A DNA stretch of 64,000 bases from Larimichthys crocea (GCF_000972845.2 NC_040027.1:11213760-11277759); one strand, 5' to 3'. Counted from the stretch's first letter, positions 1 through 11,439 are shown. Translations and numbers: made by a program. The notes: generated by a model from the letters alone, not told the origin.

Positions 1-294
1 GTTTTCAAACTAGTTTATATGTCAGCATGTTTGTTAGTTGGAAAATGTAGCTTTGACGCATATTTAAGTTATTTTTAAAGGATAAATCTGAGTTAAAATG
101 CAAGAAATCCATTACAGATATTTTTGGATGTGAGCTGAATTCAGTCAGAAGTTATTAAAATAAATAAAGCAGTCCAACTGATGGATGTTAGATTCAGTTT
201 AAAACTGTCGTCAAAGGTGAAACACAGCTCTTCAAATTCACTGAATGAGATAAATCAAAGGGCTTAAATATGATCAGACGGGTGCTAATTTCAC

Positions 295-370
295 CTGGAT
301 TGACACTGTGAAGTCCACCTCTTTGGTTTCTTTTAATCCGAGTGGGATCATGGGAACGTTGATGGCCTCA
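295..370 (-). CDS. rhpn1: rhpn1 coding exon 5 (HR1-BRO1 linker)
   Basis: A 76-base exon encoding [20 protein letters not shown] then TVSIQ. The [13 protein letters not shown] motif is the signature that leads into the BRO1 domain of rhophilins. The acceptor is TTTTCACAG and the donor CCAG/GTGAAA. Remaining exons lie to the left of base 1. Confidence 0.9.
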
Positions 371-1051
371 CTGTGAAAAGAAATAAATAGCGTGTGTGTG
401 TGTGTGTAATAGTTCAGGTTACACTACGTACACACCAACAAGTACACACACACACACAGTGACAGCCATGTCAGCGCTGCCATCTGCTTGTCTTCAAACC
501 CAGCAGGTTCATCCTGCTAATAAGCAAAGCTAAAGCCAAGTATTAACCCTTACGGCACGACACCCCCCCACAGTCACCCCGTCCCATTCACACTCAGCAT
601 AAACACACACACACACGCCACAGGGTCATTAATGACACTCTAATCAGGGGATTTATCCCTCCCATGACCCGAGGCTGCAGAGGGAAAAATCCTCTGGCTG
701 TGAAGGACTGCACACACACACACACACACACATTTGTCTTTCAGGACTTGTAAAGGACCGCCCGTGATGTAATTCCCTTGCCTCTTACCCTATAACCTTA
801 ACTGAAACCTAACTCTAACCTACACAAAGTCTTAAACCCCTACACAGCCCTTTGAGGAACGGAGAACCACCAGAAACGTCCTCATTCATTCTCAAGGTCT
901 AACACATGAACAACAAGTACACAAGCGCAAACACACAGTGCACGGTGTGAATGCAAAAATGAAACAGATGCTTGTTTTCACCAATTATAATTCTCATTAA
1001 ACTAATGAGCGTGACCTGGAATTCACAGAACAAACAATGAATGGGCCATGG

Positions 1052-1097
<46 letters not shown>

Positions 1098-4000
1098 CTG
1101 TCTGTCTGGTAGACCTCCATGTTGCTGTTGAGCTCCTCCAGCTCCTCTTTGAGCAGCTGCAGGTTGGAGTTGACAAAGCTGAGCTCCAGAGCTACCGTCT
1201 CCTTCACCTTGTTGTTGGTCGTTGCCCTGCACAAATAAAAACACACACACACACACACGTCAGGTCTCATACTTCATTTACACCGACAGAACAGGAGAAC
1301 AGAAAATTAGTCTGCCATTATTCCAAGTCAACATGGCAACTTCGAAAAGGCGAATCCTTTTCTATCTTAAACAGTTTCACGATCACGTGATGCTACACTG
1401 ACTTGGAATGAGGTGACGCCAACTATTTCACTTATTTTGTTCAAACTGAATCAGATTTTAACAGAAAATATGTTTTCCGCTTTTCCTCTGATGTCCTCCG
1501 GCTGCTCCGCCTCAACTCTCTGTGAGTGTTCTGATGGACAGTAAAGTAAACTGCTGCTGCGAGTGTTAGTGTTAACACTGGTGGCAGCACAGGAGCTTTG
1601 GACTGTCGGGAGGAGGTTTTCAGGCCCGGGAAGCAATGTAACTGGTCTTATCAGCTTCTACAGACATAGGTAATGTCGAAGAGAGTGAAGGGGACGTTGA
1701 CGGAGGAAGCTAAGACGATAAATCTGGGACTTTTAGTCGTTGGCGAGAGCTTGGTGAAATACAAGGCTGAAAGACAGACGCCGAGCTGGCCTTCTTGTTG
1801 GTGGACTAGTCAGTGATATTAGCTGGCGGCTGTGTTGTGTTGCTGCATGTAGACTGACGTTTGGCTGTCAGCAAAGTTGTCAAAAAAAGCGATACGATGC
1901 ATGTTTTGAGAACTGATGACATTTTTTCCGGTAACACTGAGTATCAATGAAATATTTCAATGTTTTGATGCTTTTTTAAAGTATAATAACGAGTTCTTCA
2001 TCTCTCTCCTTCGTCTGTTTTCTTGCTCATGTTACTGATCCCCAAGACACAACAAATCTGACATTTCCATAGTGGGTCTCTGTCTCAACATAGATGATTT
2101 ATCACTTAGCATAAAAGATAAAAAAGGTGTAAATTCATGACACTGTTAACACACCAAGCAGTCGTCTTTACTAGAACAAAAAGCCTGTGTTTAATTTATG
2201 CAGCTATTCCTCTCTACACCCTCTCTGTTCATTCATGCCACTCCTCCTACAATCACAGGGGGAGGGTCTTTCAGCGCTGAGTAAAGCCAGCTCACACTGC
2301 AGTGGGGGTCTGGGGTCAACAGCACACAATGTTCCTGGAAATCTGAGGCATCACTGGGTTGTCGTGGCAGCTGATGATATATACTTAGTTGGAAATGTGG
2401 CCCAGGAAATCCCCCCAAATTATGTCATCATTCAAATTAAATGTGTGTGTCCAAAAACAGGGAATAGACAAAATGGCAACATGTGTGATGGGACAGATTT
2501 AAGTTGATGCCGGCAAGAAGAGTGAGCTGAAATCACAAGATATATTCGTGCACATGAATGCATCACTTTGGAGACTTGAGTCTCTGTTTTATCTGGAAGA
2601 AAGATTAAAGTCTCGGTGCCAAATGAGTCATTAGATGCATCATCATCTTCATCGGGTGCAGACGTAAGCTGTCAACACTTCACCCTCTGTGCAGACACGC
2701 TGCAAGTGCTGATGATGAGTGCGATGTTCACTTATCCAACATCTTGATCAGAAGACCTTTGTTCTTTTAAAATCAGAATGCCAGACCTGTCGCGCTTCCT
2801 GTCAACTGTGTTCATAAATCTGCATCTTAAGACCTCGTGTTTCACGCAAAAGTCCCTTGTGTCTCACCTGACATGAGACAACATGTCACCTGTGGACAAA
2901 CTGGTCCTTTAAATTAGTTTCACCGCCCCGCTCATGCACGGTGGACGCTTGGCAGCATCCTGCCATCCACCTTTAACTGTCTTTTTTATTGTAGAATGAA
3001 TCTTTTGGATTTATCCAGTGTATAGTTTAATGATGTTAGATCACTGACAACATCAATAACTTTTGTTTATTCTCAGCCGCTGTCGCTCCACTGCTTACAC
3101 TTCCAGAAATTACAGCAAGAGAAGATTTGTGAGTCTGAAAAGTGAACAATGTAATGAATTATTATATGAATTTAAAACTGCTCTATGCCTGAAATGAAGC
3201 ATTGGGCCTGACAACTTTCAGCATTAAGACTTCTATTAATCATTCTTGTTTAAATTCACTTCTTGCCAACAGAGTATTTTTCCATTTGTCAGAGTGTTTA
3301 ACTGATCAACATCAACACAGATGCTCACGTCAATTGCCAAAAAAAATAAAAAAACTGGCAGCCAAAGCAAGACTCGCCCAAAAAAAAAAAAACATGGTTT
3401 CTTGCAGAGTAAACAGGTTCTTCTAAAACCGAATCAAGATGTTTGAATTTTGTAACTGAATAGATTTAAGGCTGAAGATCTGTGTACAGTAAATATAATT
3501 ACACATAATGAATTCCAATAAAAAGTATTTTTCATGTTTTAGTTGAAACTTTTGCTTTTGTCATGACAAGTCAGTGACCGGTGGACAGGGCTGAGATGAT
3601 GATATATATCGTTGTGCGGCAGCATGTCATGGATGCAAGCAGCAGGCGAGGCATGGAGGAGAGTGAACGTAACAGAATGGCGTAACTCTGAACAGGAGAA
3701 CGTCTCCAACCAGCCAAGACAAGATGAGGAGCTTGTACCTAAGAAAGAGGCTACTACTTCTGTCGCACGGACGTGGTTTTGGTATGAAAAGTCCAACACA
3801 GATCAGAAAAATGTGACGTTACGTTCCAAATTATGCTGCTTAAACACCACTAACCTCTTTAACCATCTCTGCAGAGACAGTCTACGGATGTGAACCACAA
3901 AAGTCCTGATGAGTGCTCAAAGCAAACTCCAGACTCACAAGTTGTACGTGTAAACTATAATAAGAAATATGCTTTCCCATGTGCTCATTTAATATAAACT

Positions 4001-6481
4001 ATTTAAGATAAGATAACATATACTTTATTGGCCCCAAGGAGACATTTGACTTTGGCAATAGTGCTTCACACAGCTGCAATTGACCCACAAAACAGTGCAG
4101 AGGTACACCAAAGACGCAATGAATTACATGAAAGCAATGAGAAAGATATAAATACATAGACATGATCAATAAAAAAACATTTATTTGGAGGAGAGTGATG
4201 TTCTACATTAGGACATGTATCATTACTTGCATATGAATGTACCTTCATGAGAGTGTGAGGTTTTGTTCATGTCACACAGCTCAACCAGTGTGATTCTTTA
4301 ACGCGTGACCAAACTCGGCTCAAACCGAGAGCTCACCTTTGAGCTCCTGTAAATAATGTTAATCTGTCTCGTTAGACCACGTTACCTTCACTTCTCTCTT
4401 TATCTGTCTCACTCACACACACACACACACACGCCTCTACTGTACACCTAGGATCAGGCCGAGGGCAATCTGATTAGTCAGCTTTAAATGGGCTGCCAAA
4501 TATCCCCTTCACTCACTTGCACGCACACCGTAAAGCAGCTTTATAGATAAAAACAACTCTTTCTTCTCATGCACTGATTCAAAGACACAAAAGTCTGAAA
4601 CTACTTGTTTTGTTTTTTCAGTCACTTATGATATTTTTCCAATAACCGAACTCGCTGACATGAAGACCAGGATTACATTTTGCCCCTGGGTTGAACTCCC
4701 GCAGAGAAACACGCCATGACGTCTTCATCAGCCAATCACAAATCCTGACGAGTTACAGCCCCTCTTTCATCTGTAATTAGCATCTTAACCCTCGACTCCT
4801 CACCCCGCTTGTACCACGACGCAGTTCCACACAGTTTCAGAGTGAGTGAAAACGAAAGTGAGACACTTTGTGTGTGTGTGGACTATTTCAGTTGACTGGA
4901 AAAGAGGACAGACAAAAAAAAACAAAAAAAAAAACGTCTGACTGTGTCAGACAAATAAGTGGGGGATGAGCTTGCCAGGGCTCTGTTGGGAATCTCTGCA
5001 TGGGAACAGGACAGGAGGCGGACACAAAGCCGGCTGATTACAGGCCGGCAGGCCGTGGGGGGGTCCTCTTTGTCTCTGTGACCCATCATCCCAATAGAAA
5101 GGGCAGGAGCTCTTGTTTTATTTCCCCTAAACTGAGTCATCACCTTTTAGGATAACAGCCTGAAACCAGTCAAAAATGGAGTTGGACAGAAAGAGACGAT
5201 CACTACTTGTTAAAGAATTTGTCCAATCTGCCGATCAGAGCTGAGATGATCAATCAATATAAACTGACATTCATTGATCAAATAAAAATGCAAAATATTC
5301 AGTATTTGCCTCTCTTCTGTTTACATAGGGCTTATTTTTATTCAAATATTTTCTCAATGAATCATTTCATCTGTAAAAATGAATGCCTATCACTGTTTGC
5401 TCAAGATAATAACTTTTGATCATTACTTTTTATCCAAAACATGAAAGAAAACAAAGAAAATGGTAAATCGTCACATTTAAGAAGTTAAAATGAGGTAATG
5501 TTTGAATGTTTTGCTTGAGAAATGATAAATCTTTTTAAAAAAAGCTGTTAATTCATTCTCTGTCGATGTCAGCTCTAGTTTTATATCCTTGATAACTGAA
5601 CATCTTTGGACTTTGGGTCAGTACTCAGGCAAAAGAGCTATTTTCAAGTCACCCTGGACTCTGGAAATGTATCATTTAAAAGTATAACACAATAAAAAAT
5701 AATTATAAGTAGTACCTCTGCTATCCATCAATCATCTATCCCTGAAAAAAAAAAGATCTTTGTGAAGCCTAATTAGTTGTAGCCAAACAAGTCCTGGCAG
5801 ACTGGTGAGGTTGTCTTTTAATTAAAAACACAGTTTTTTGTGTTGATCTAATTAGATTCTGACATGGCACCGCTAAGGAGGCAGAAAGTAGCTCCTTGCT
5901 TTAATGAAGTGGCTCCTCCTCCTCCTCCTTCTACTCCCAAGTTGAATCTTTATGACAGCAGCAAGTTCGCTGCAAGTATGTTTTCAGAGAGTGTTGCACA
6001 GAGGGCTATTCATGGTGAACTACCCACGAACCCACAAATGTGTAGACTAAATATATGCAAATATATTAAATGTAAGTTTTCCTTTGTTGTAAAATCGAGC
6101 AGAGCCTGAGAAACAGTTAAGGAGAGAGAAAGAGGGAGAAGGCAAAGAGATGGAGAGAAGCTGGAGAGGATAAAGATGACGCTAATGTTCTCAGAGAGAA
6201 AACTTTGATGTTCTGCCGCCGTGTCTTTTTTTATTTGACTCATTCCTTCACCAATAAAACCCTCACGTGCTGCATGAAACACAAAGTCAGCGCAGTTCAT
6301 TTGGGGGATTAGCCTTGTATGCAGCGTCCAATTATCATTTTGTATGAGTACAAAAACAAAAATATTGATAGGAAGAAAGGGGTGAAGGGTTAGAGAGAGA
6401 GAAAACAAACACATGCAGACAGACAAATGAATGGGTGTTCACACATTGAACACAAACAGAGCCATAAAACTGGGTGGTGCT

Positions 6482-6515
<34 letters not shown>

Positions 6516-9500
6516 TGGAGAGGAGCGTGATCTCTGACCTTTTCCCATCACAGGACACCAACACAAATGTGACAGAGCCAACGGGCTAACAAAGAGCAAC
6601 TGACACAGAGGAGACCAGCACAGCATTTACCACGACGTTCTCAGAGAGGAAATGCTGATCGAGGAGAAGGTTTCCAATCAAAACCATTGGCATGAACAAA
6701 GAGTCCACCTCACTACGTGAAACAACCGATAAAACAGGAAAACACGTCACAAAACACAACCGTTACCCTTGAGTTGTGTCTCCAATTCCACTTTTACACA
6801 CGAGTAAGAAACACATGCCGACACGGTTGCAAACGTTCACTCATTATCAGCATCAACATTTCACTTCTTTTAAATAATCAGGTGATACTGGTTCAGTGAT
6901 GCGTCTTATTGTCAACAGATGAAACAACAATAACACTAAGATAAACGGACCCCCACCACCCAGCGCCTCACCTGAAGAGGTTTTCCGCTCCGGCTCTCAT
7001 GCGCATCTCCTTGTTGATCTGCTGGTTGATGCGAGCTCGCCGGTGCTGCAGTTTACTGCGCTGAGTCTGTGCCAAAGGATCACACCCCTGCAGAGACATG
7101 AAGAAACAGAGAAGGCAAAAGAAGTGACGAATATGAATTCGAAGGATATTTTGAGTTTATTTTGTTCGTTTACACTTCTTTCAGTGGAAACTCGGAGGCA
7201 GAGACAAACCTGCGGTGAAATGCAGACAGTGGGGATTTCTGGGCTGACAGTGGCTTGTTGAAAAAATGTTCACAGATTGCCCAACCTTCTTAGCCCCAGG
7301 CTCAGGGAGCTGTTAGGACCAGGACAGGACAGCTTTCTGGCACAATCAAAAGTGGGCTAACCACTATGGGCCAAGTCAGGTTGTAGCCTAGAACTGGCTG
7401 GCCTTGTTCTAGAGCTGGGTTAGCCCTGAGTTTGCTGTGTTATCCCCTAAGAATCGACTAAATACTGGGCTAAAATGTGTGAAACAGGGCTAAGTAAACA
7501 GTTAATTTTAGAATCTTTCAGTCAGTTATAGGTCAAGTTAAACATTTTGTTTTGAATTTTAATTTATATTGTGCATTGTTGTAATGTCAGTGCTAAATAA
7601 ATATTTTCATACTTTCATACTACATACTAATTGATTTATACTTTGAATTGCAATGCCTTGACTTTTGTGAGGTTAGTACACAGTCATAGCAATGAATGCA
7701 ATGGTTCTAATAATTGACATAATCATTTCGTTCGGTGTTTCGGTTTTCGGCCTTGGTTTCCTCATTTTTGGTTTTCGGTTTCGGCCAAGAATTTTCATTT
7801 CGGTGCATCCCTATTAGTTGCATGTTCCGGCATTTAACCCAGGGTTAGTGGGAGTGCAGTGCGAATGGCCCTGGGCTTGTATTAACAATGTGTGTGTGAG
7901 TTGCCTTATGGGTCAAGTCTCAGCCCAGGGCTAATATGCAGAGTGAAATTAGAGACAGCGTAGAGCAACAATTAGGAGAAGATCAAATTATCTGAGACAG
8001 CAGCGAGTAGAGACGCTTAGAAAGATACTGTGACGGTTTGGAGAATTACCTGGTCTCGTCAAATGTAAAACAACCTTCATTCCATTAAAAAAAAAAAAAA
8101 AAAATAGTATCAATGTATCATGACAATGATATTTCTCTTTTTGGGTCATCCAACCGGCCTGGGTAGGACATCCAAAAAGACAAATGTCCCAGATGAAACC
8201 CATCTCCTGCTTCCCATCATCTTACCGGCTGATGTGGAGATTGCTTATTTGCCGACAAACACACAGTACATAATCATGGCATGATAAATGAGAGTGAATC
8301 TTTTATGCCCAAAGTTGGGCCTTCCCGGTAGATTTCACATGGCCTTCGTCTCAACTTTACCTTTATCAGTAAACTGAAGCGTTTTATTGCTGGAGCTTAT
8401 TTATGGCAGTGAAGTACAGTACAGCTGGGACAGAAAGTCTACATGGGATAAAAGAGCATGCCAGAGATGATGGGTGTGTCAAAGGGTATATCCAAAATGT
8501 GGGAGAAGGGCTTTGGGGATGCTAAACATGGTCATAACCTGGCATGGTACAGCGGGAGGAGAACCTTCTCCTTATGTGTTTAAGAGAAAAACGATCTGAT
8601 CAAATGTCAGCGCTGTGGATCTGTGTGCAGATTTAAAGGCCTCTTTAATCTCACCTCAGCGGACATCACCAGAGCAGATCCCCCTCTGATGATTGCTGGT
8701 TTCAGTGAGCAGACATTTAACAATCTATCATACAATTCATCACTGTCTCGGACTCAAAACAGATGTACGGTAAGATGACAAATGGAGCAGCTGTACTGTA
8801 AACACACTGTGTACTCCCTTCCCTTATCCTTGTGGCTCTTCTTGTACGGTTTCTCATTTTCTCACACTCTTCCTCTCTTTATCTTCCTCATTCCCTCTCA
8901 CCCAGTTAAGGTGTTTGTTTAGCATGCGCACGTCGAGTAATCCTCAGAGTGCCTGTGTGGATTAGACTTTTGGCCGAGCTCCCACCTCTGCTCCACCATC
9001 AGTGGGGCAGTAGGACGGAGGCTGCTCGACATCGGTCTGTGCAGATAAAAGTCTAAAAGCCTTCGATGTCCAGGTGACTTTCTCCGAGCACACCGACAAA
9101 AACACGTTAAACTGTGACTTGCTGAAGGGCACCATGTCTGTAATGATTGATTTTCTCCATCTATGTTTTCCTCATTCAATCCAGAAACTAAAGATGTTCC
9201 TGTTGACTCATTTCGTAGTCGACTAAACAGAAATTTAAATGATGAAGACTTGATGAAAAACTGAAAACTTTCAGGGAGGGATGAGTTGGGAAGAGAGCCA
9301 ATCAGGCAATCTAAACTGTGTGTGTGGTCGGGAGGTGAGATGCAGCTAAGGAGTGTGTTTTCACTAAAACTGTCCAGTACTGAGACGGGATAACCCAGAG
9401 CTGCACATCTTACATCATAAATGAGTTGTATTAATAGTGAAACACCTTCTCCTATTAATGCAACTAACTGAGAGGCTGATATCTCAAATTTTAGAAAGGG

Positions 9501-10489
9501 AAGATTCACTGATTACAGCTGAAATCATAAAAATAAACCTTTCCTATGTAGATCCTGTATCAATTTTGCACCGATATGACTATTCAAGTTCTACTTTCCC
9601 AACAAATTACAACTTTAAACTGTATCAAAAGAATATTTAAGTTCAAAATTCTTGAACACATAGACTAATTTAACGCACAAATCCAGTTGCTGAGATCTGT
9701 TGCTGCTTGACGCAGCGTCGTCAATCGCAGTTCACCTGGATTAACTTTGCAGAGATTAATGAGCATCATATATGGAAAAAAAAAGGTTAACATCGACACA
9801 TATTGGATAACATATATGCTGATATAATAAATCTGTGACAGGCCAACAATATATTGGTTGGGCTCTAGTTTTTAAGTCAAGTCAACTTTATTGTCAAAGC
9901 TGCTATATGTACAGGACATGCTGTGCAAACAGCATAAACATGACGTATAAAATATAAGTAAAAGATGTTAAAAATATAAAACAGAAATATATACAAGCTA
10001 AAAAGACATCCGTGTGGCAATATGGCACAGTAAATATAAGTATGTGTATGGCTATATGACAGTATTTACAGTATACACAGTGAGTATATCAGAAATAAAA
10101 GGTGGTTTTGTGATATTTTTATTAGTTTGCAATGTTTTACACAATACTGTCACAGCAGAGTGAGGATCTCAAAGCTCATATTGGCAATTAGGGACAACAC
10201 TGTAAGAGTTACCACACACCTTTAGTGTGTATATGTGTGTGTGCATGTGTGTGTAAAGAGTGAGTGTAGGTGTCTCACCTTGCGGATGCTCCCGCCGTGG
10301 CCGCCCTCTGTGGGTAACGTTAAGGGCATGTCGTCGTCCGAGGCGCCGTCTGACATCTCCAAGTCTCTGTGAAGACGGAGAGAAATGTCAATATATTTAT
10401 AAACCCTGTATTCAAAACAGAACTGCCAGGACTCGGACAGACAGCGTAACGGCAGTTAGCTAAACTTGCCTTGTCGCACGTTCCTCCAT
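295..10489 (-). CDS. rhpn1: Rhophilin-1, 5' part of the gene (five exons, partial)
   Basis: Rhophilins are cytoplasmic scaffolds that bind GTP-loaded RhoA through an N-terminal HR1 coiled coil, followed by BRO1 and PDZ domains; the latter two lie beyond the left edge. Coding exons in gene order are 10470-10489, 10279-10366, 6972-7087, 1098-1226 and 295-370; all junction phases agree. The translation begins [14 protein letters not shown], runs into [20 protein letters not shown], then the HR1 segment ending [20 protein letters not shown] and the linker [17 protein letters not shown], all diagnostic of rhophilins. The HR1 wording ([20 protein letters not shown]) is closer to human RHPN1 as recalled than to RHPN2. 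Intron 1 needs a GC donor to stay in frame. No other ATG fits better than 10489; the short MEER start resembles the human one. Paralogue assignment (rhpn1 or rhpn2) is the main uncertainty. Confidence 0.88.
371..1097 (-). other. rhpn1: rhpn1 intron 4, with microsatellites
   Basis: Non-coding. It contains a (GT)8 tract at 392-407, a (CA)11 tract at 711-732, and the (TG)n tract at 1053-1096 that directly abuts the donor of exon 4 (CA repeats in RNA sense). No other gene was recognised. Confidence 0.7.
1053..1096 (+). repeat. (TG)n microsatellite at an rhpn1 splice donor
   Basis: About 21 TG units in a row, read as (CA)n in rhpn1 pre-mRNA, starting a few bases inside the intron after exon 4. 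Likely length-polymorphic. Confidence 0.95.
1098..1226 (-). CDS. rhpn1: rhpn1 coding exon 4 (HR1 second helix)
   Basis: A 129-base exon (43 codons, frame-neutral) encoding [20 protein letters not shown] followed by [18 protein letters not shown] and YQTD. This is the second HR1 helix and the best-conserved stretch of the family. In gene orientation the upstream intron ends with a (GT)9 tract about 14 bases before the acceptor. The downstream intron begins GTAC followed by a (CA)~21 tract, so the exon lies between two complementary dinucleotide repeats. Confidence 0.92.
1241..1258 (+). repeat. (AC)9 microsatellite upstream of rhpn1 exon 4
   Basis: Nine AC units, read as (GU)9 in rhpn1 pre-mRNA, about 14 bases before the acceptor of exon 4. 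It is complementary to the CA tract on the other side of the exon. Confidence 0.95.
1455..1870 (-). repeat. Dispersed repeat, copy A (unnamed family)
   Basis: The reverse complement of this stretch aligns with 46690-47165. Shared blocks include CCAACGACTAAAAGTCC, CACAGAGAGTTGAGGCGGAG and CAGCCGGAGGACATCAGAGG in the same order, with indels between them. It is an old interspersed repeat, probably non-autonomous; no coding capacity was seen. The class is unknown. Confidence 0.7.
4008..4260. repeat. Teleost interspersed repeat fragment
   Basis: It begins with an AAGATAAGATAA motif followed by CTTTATTGGCCCCAAGGAGA, a phrase that recurs in many fish genomes (the TTTATT-GTCCC family of retroelement tails). 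The downstream part is low-complexity AT-rich DNA. The class assignment comes from recall only. Confidence 0.5.
6483..6512 (+). repeat. (TG)15 microsatellite
   Basis: An uninterrupted TG dinucleotide run in rhpn1 intron 3. Confidence 0.95.
6972..7087 (-). CDS. rhpn1: rhpn1 coding exon 3 (start of HR1 domain)
   Basis: A 116-base exon starting [20 protein letters not shown] and ending AGAENLF plus two bases. It carries the first, basic helix of the HR1 Rho-binding coiled coil ([20 protein letters not shown]). It has a CTGCAG acceptor and a CTTCAG/GTGAG donor. Confidence 0.9.
7735..7815. mobile_element. Transposon end fragment (CGGTTTCGG type)
   Basis: Repeated TTTCGG words end in CATTTCGGTGCATCCCTA, a phrase I recall as the end of a fish DNA transposon, probably hAT-like. 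No transposase remains and no target-site duplication was identified. Confidence 0.4.
9760..10090. repeat. Two adjacent teleost repeat remnants
   Basis: The left part contains a palindromic-looking ATATTGGTTGGGCTCTAG end that recurs in fish genomes. The right part starts at about 9871 with AAGTCAACTTTATTGTCAA and CTATATGTACAGGACATG, a common teleost retroelement tail. Both lack coding sequence. Confidence 0.5.
10279..10366 (-). CDS. rhpn1: rhpn1 coding exon 2
   Basis: An 88-base exon encoding the acidic and glycine-rich N-terminal linker ([20 protein letters not shown], then a GGHGGS stretch, ending IRK). The acceptor is TTCACAG and the donor AAG/GTGAG. It joins exon 1 across a 103-base intron and exon 3 in phase 0. 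Confidence 0.8.
10468..10469 (-). other. rhpn1: Non-canonical GC 5' splice site of rhpn1 intron 1
   Basis: In gene orientation the exon-intron border reads AAG/GCAAGT. GC-AG introns are a minor but well-described U2 class and normally keep strong flanking consensus, as here. It is inferred from frame: only this junction joins MEERAT to the DLEMSDG frame. Confidence 0.6.
10470..10489 (-). CDS. rhpn1: rhpn1 coding exon 1 (start codon exon, GC donor)
   Basis: This 20-base coding exon encodes MEERAT plus two bases of the next codon. Its ATG is complementary to 10487-10489. The in-frame 5' splice site reads ACAAG followed by GCAAGT, the classic extended consensus of a GC-AG intron. Using the GT three bases further on would shift the next exon out of the frame that carries the rhophilin sequence. 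Confidence 0.75.
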
Positions 10490-10960
10490 CGTGAAGTAAC
10501 GGCCAAAAAAAAAACGGCTTAAAAAAAAAGTAGCTACATCTTTTCCCAACTTTGTAAAAAATCCACGTAAACTTAAAGCTCCGTGAGTCAGCCAGCGGTA
10601 GACTGAAAACTTTTTACTCCTTCAAGGCGACACAGCTTCAGTTTATCGCATTATGATACAGCTACACCTCCTCCACCTCCTCCTACACCTCCTCCTCCGC
10701 CTCGCTTTTCTCTGACTTTGTAAGTTGCAAGCCGCAACAGCTTATTCACCCCCGAGGCGGGCCGCGAATGTGAAGAGGCAGCCAATCACGTCGCAGCTTT
10801 TAAGAGCGACAGTGAATGTGACGAATCAGAGGGAGGATTAGGAACGAACGACAGCCCGATGTGACCAATTACAAGCCGTCCCCGCCAATACTACGGGGCC
10901 GTTGCTACGGCAACGCCAGGGCCGTGGCTCGTGTGTGTGTGGGCAGGGGGGGCTCCGAAA
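10490..10960 (-). promoter_or_regulatory. rhpn1: rhpn1 5' UTR and CpG-rich promoter
   Basis: Upstream of the rhpn1 ATG, about 10,640-10,720 holds a GGAGGN-type purine-rich tract on the gene strand (plus strand: CTCCTC repeats), likely in the 5' UTR. From 10,740 to 10,960 the sequence is GC-rich and CpG-dense, unlike the AT-rich surroundings, and has three CCAAT boxes (10782-10786, 10865-10869, 10885-10889), all in the same orientation, plus an X-box at 10901-10914. No TATA box was seen. The transcription start is not resolved. No divergent plus-strand gene was found immediately to the right. Confidence 0.6.
10901..10914. promoter_or_regulatory. RFX-type X-box
   Basis: GTTGCTACGGCAAC is an imperfect palindrome matching the RFX consensus GTNRC(C/T), two-base spacer, RGYAAC at nearly every position. 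It sits beside the CCAAT boxes in the rhpn1 promoter. X-boxes beside CCAAT elements are typical of RFX-controlled promoters, including many ciliary genes. Binding is inferred from sequence only. Confidence 0.6.
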
Positions 10961-11439
10961 AAGATAGTAGAGGCTCCTCCTCCGCGTGGGGCTGAAAACA
11001 TGAATATAAATGATTATAACTTTGTTTTTAAGTTATTGCTCATTACTCCTTTTAAAATCAAAGCTTTAATTAAAAGGATAAGTTTGCAGTGACCTGTTTT
11101 TTTGAATTTCAAAGTTGATTGGACCCTCTAAACCGGTTAGAATGTGTTAGAATATGTAATATTCCCCAGTGCCCCTGTCACACTGCATTTTCTGTCTATT
11201 TTCTTAAAATTAAAATGGTCAAAAATCCTTCCAAATTACTCCATTAAGACATCAAGACATAGAGGAACACCAGAGAAGTCATGCCGTGACTTGGTTTTTA
11301 TTTTATTATATTATACTTGAATGGTTTTTATTTTATTTCTTATTTTTAATCTATTTTATTTGCATTCAGTGTGGGGTTTTTTATCCTGCCTCCTCACTGC
11401 AAGATGTTGAGATGGCACTTCCTCAGTTTGCACAGTTTG

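Larger units (their letters stand above)
1227..6971 (-). other. rhpn1: rhpn1 intron 3, about 5.7 kb
   Basis: Non-coding. It holds a (CA) tract at 1241-1258, the dispersed repeat at 1455-1870, a teleost repeat fragment near 4008-4260, a (CA) tract at 4414-4432 and a (TG)15 tract at 6483-6512. Open reading frames here are short and resemble nothing I know. AT-rich stretches near 4440-4520 and 5780-6000 look non-repetitive and are not explained. Confidence 0.6.
7088..10278 (-). other. rhpn1: rhpn1 intron 2, about 3.2 kb
   Basis: Non-coding. It contains decayed transposon fragments near 7735-7815, 9760-9870 and 9871-10090, and a run of A at about 8084-8104. GGGCTAA-like words recur at 7290-7500 and 7830-7960, perhaps one element interrupted by the fragment between them. 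No coding exon was found here. Confidence 0.6.

Noticed and set aside
899..1390. Three overlapping open frames with long His-Thr or Val-Cys runs
   Set aside because: They are translations of CA/TG microsatellites and shadows of rhpn1 exon 4; only the minus-strand 1098-1226 part is real coding sequence.
2893..2913. CTGGTCCTTTAAA resembling the end of the TTAA MITE
   Set aside because: No partner inverted repeat was found within a few hundred bases, so at most a solo relic.
8919..9509. Minus-strand 196-residue frame within an rhpn1 intron
   Set aside because: Longest frame of the intron, but no domain, low-complexity Ser/Leu composition and no similarity to rhophilin or any family I know.
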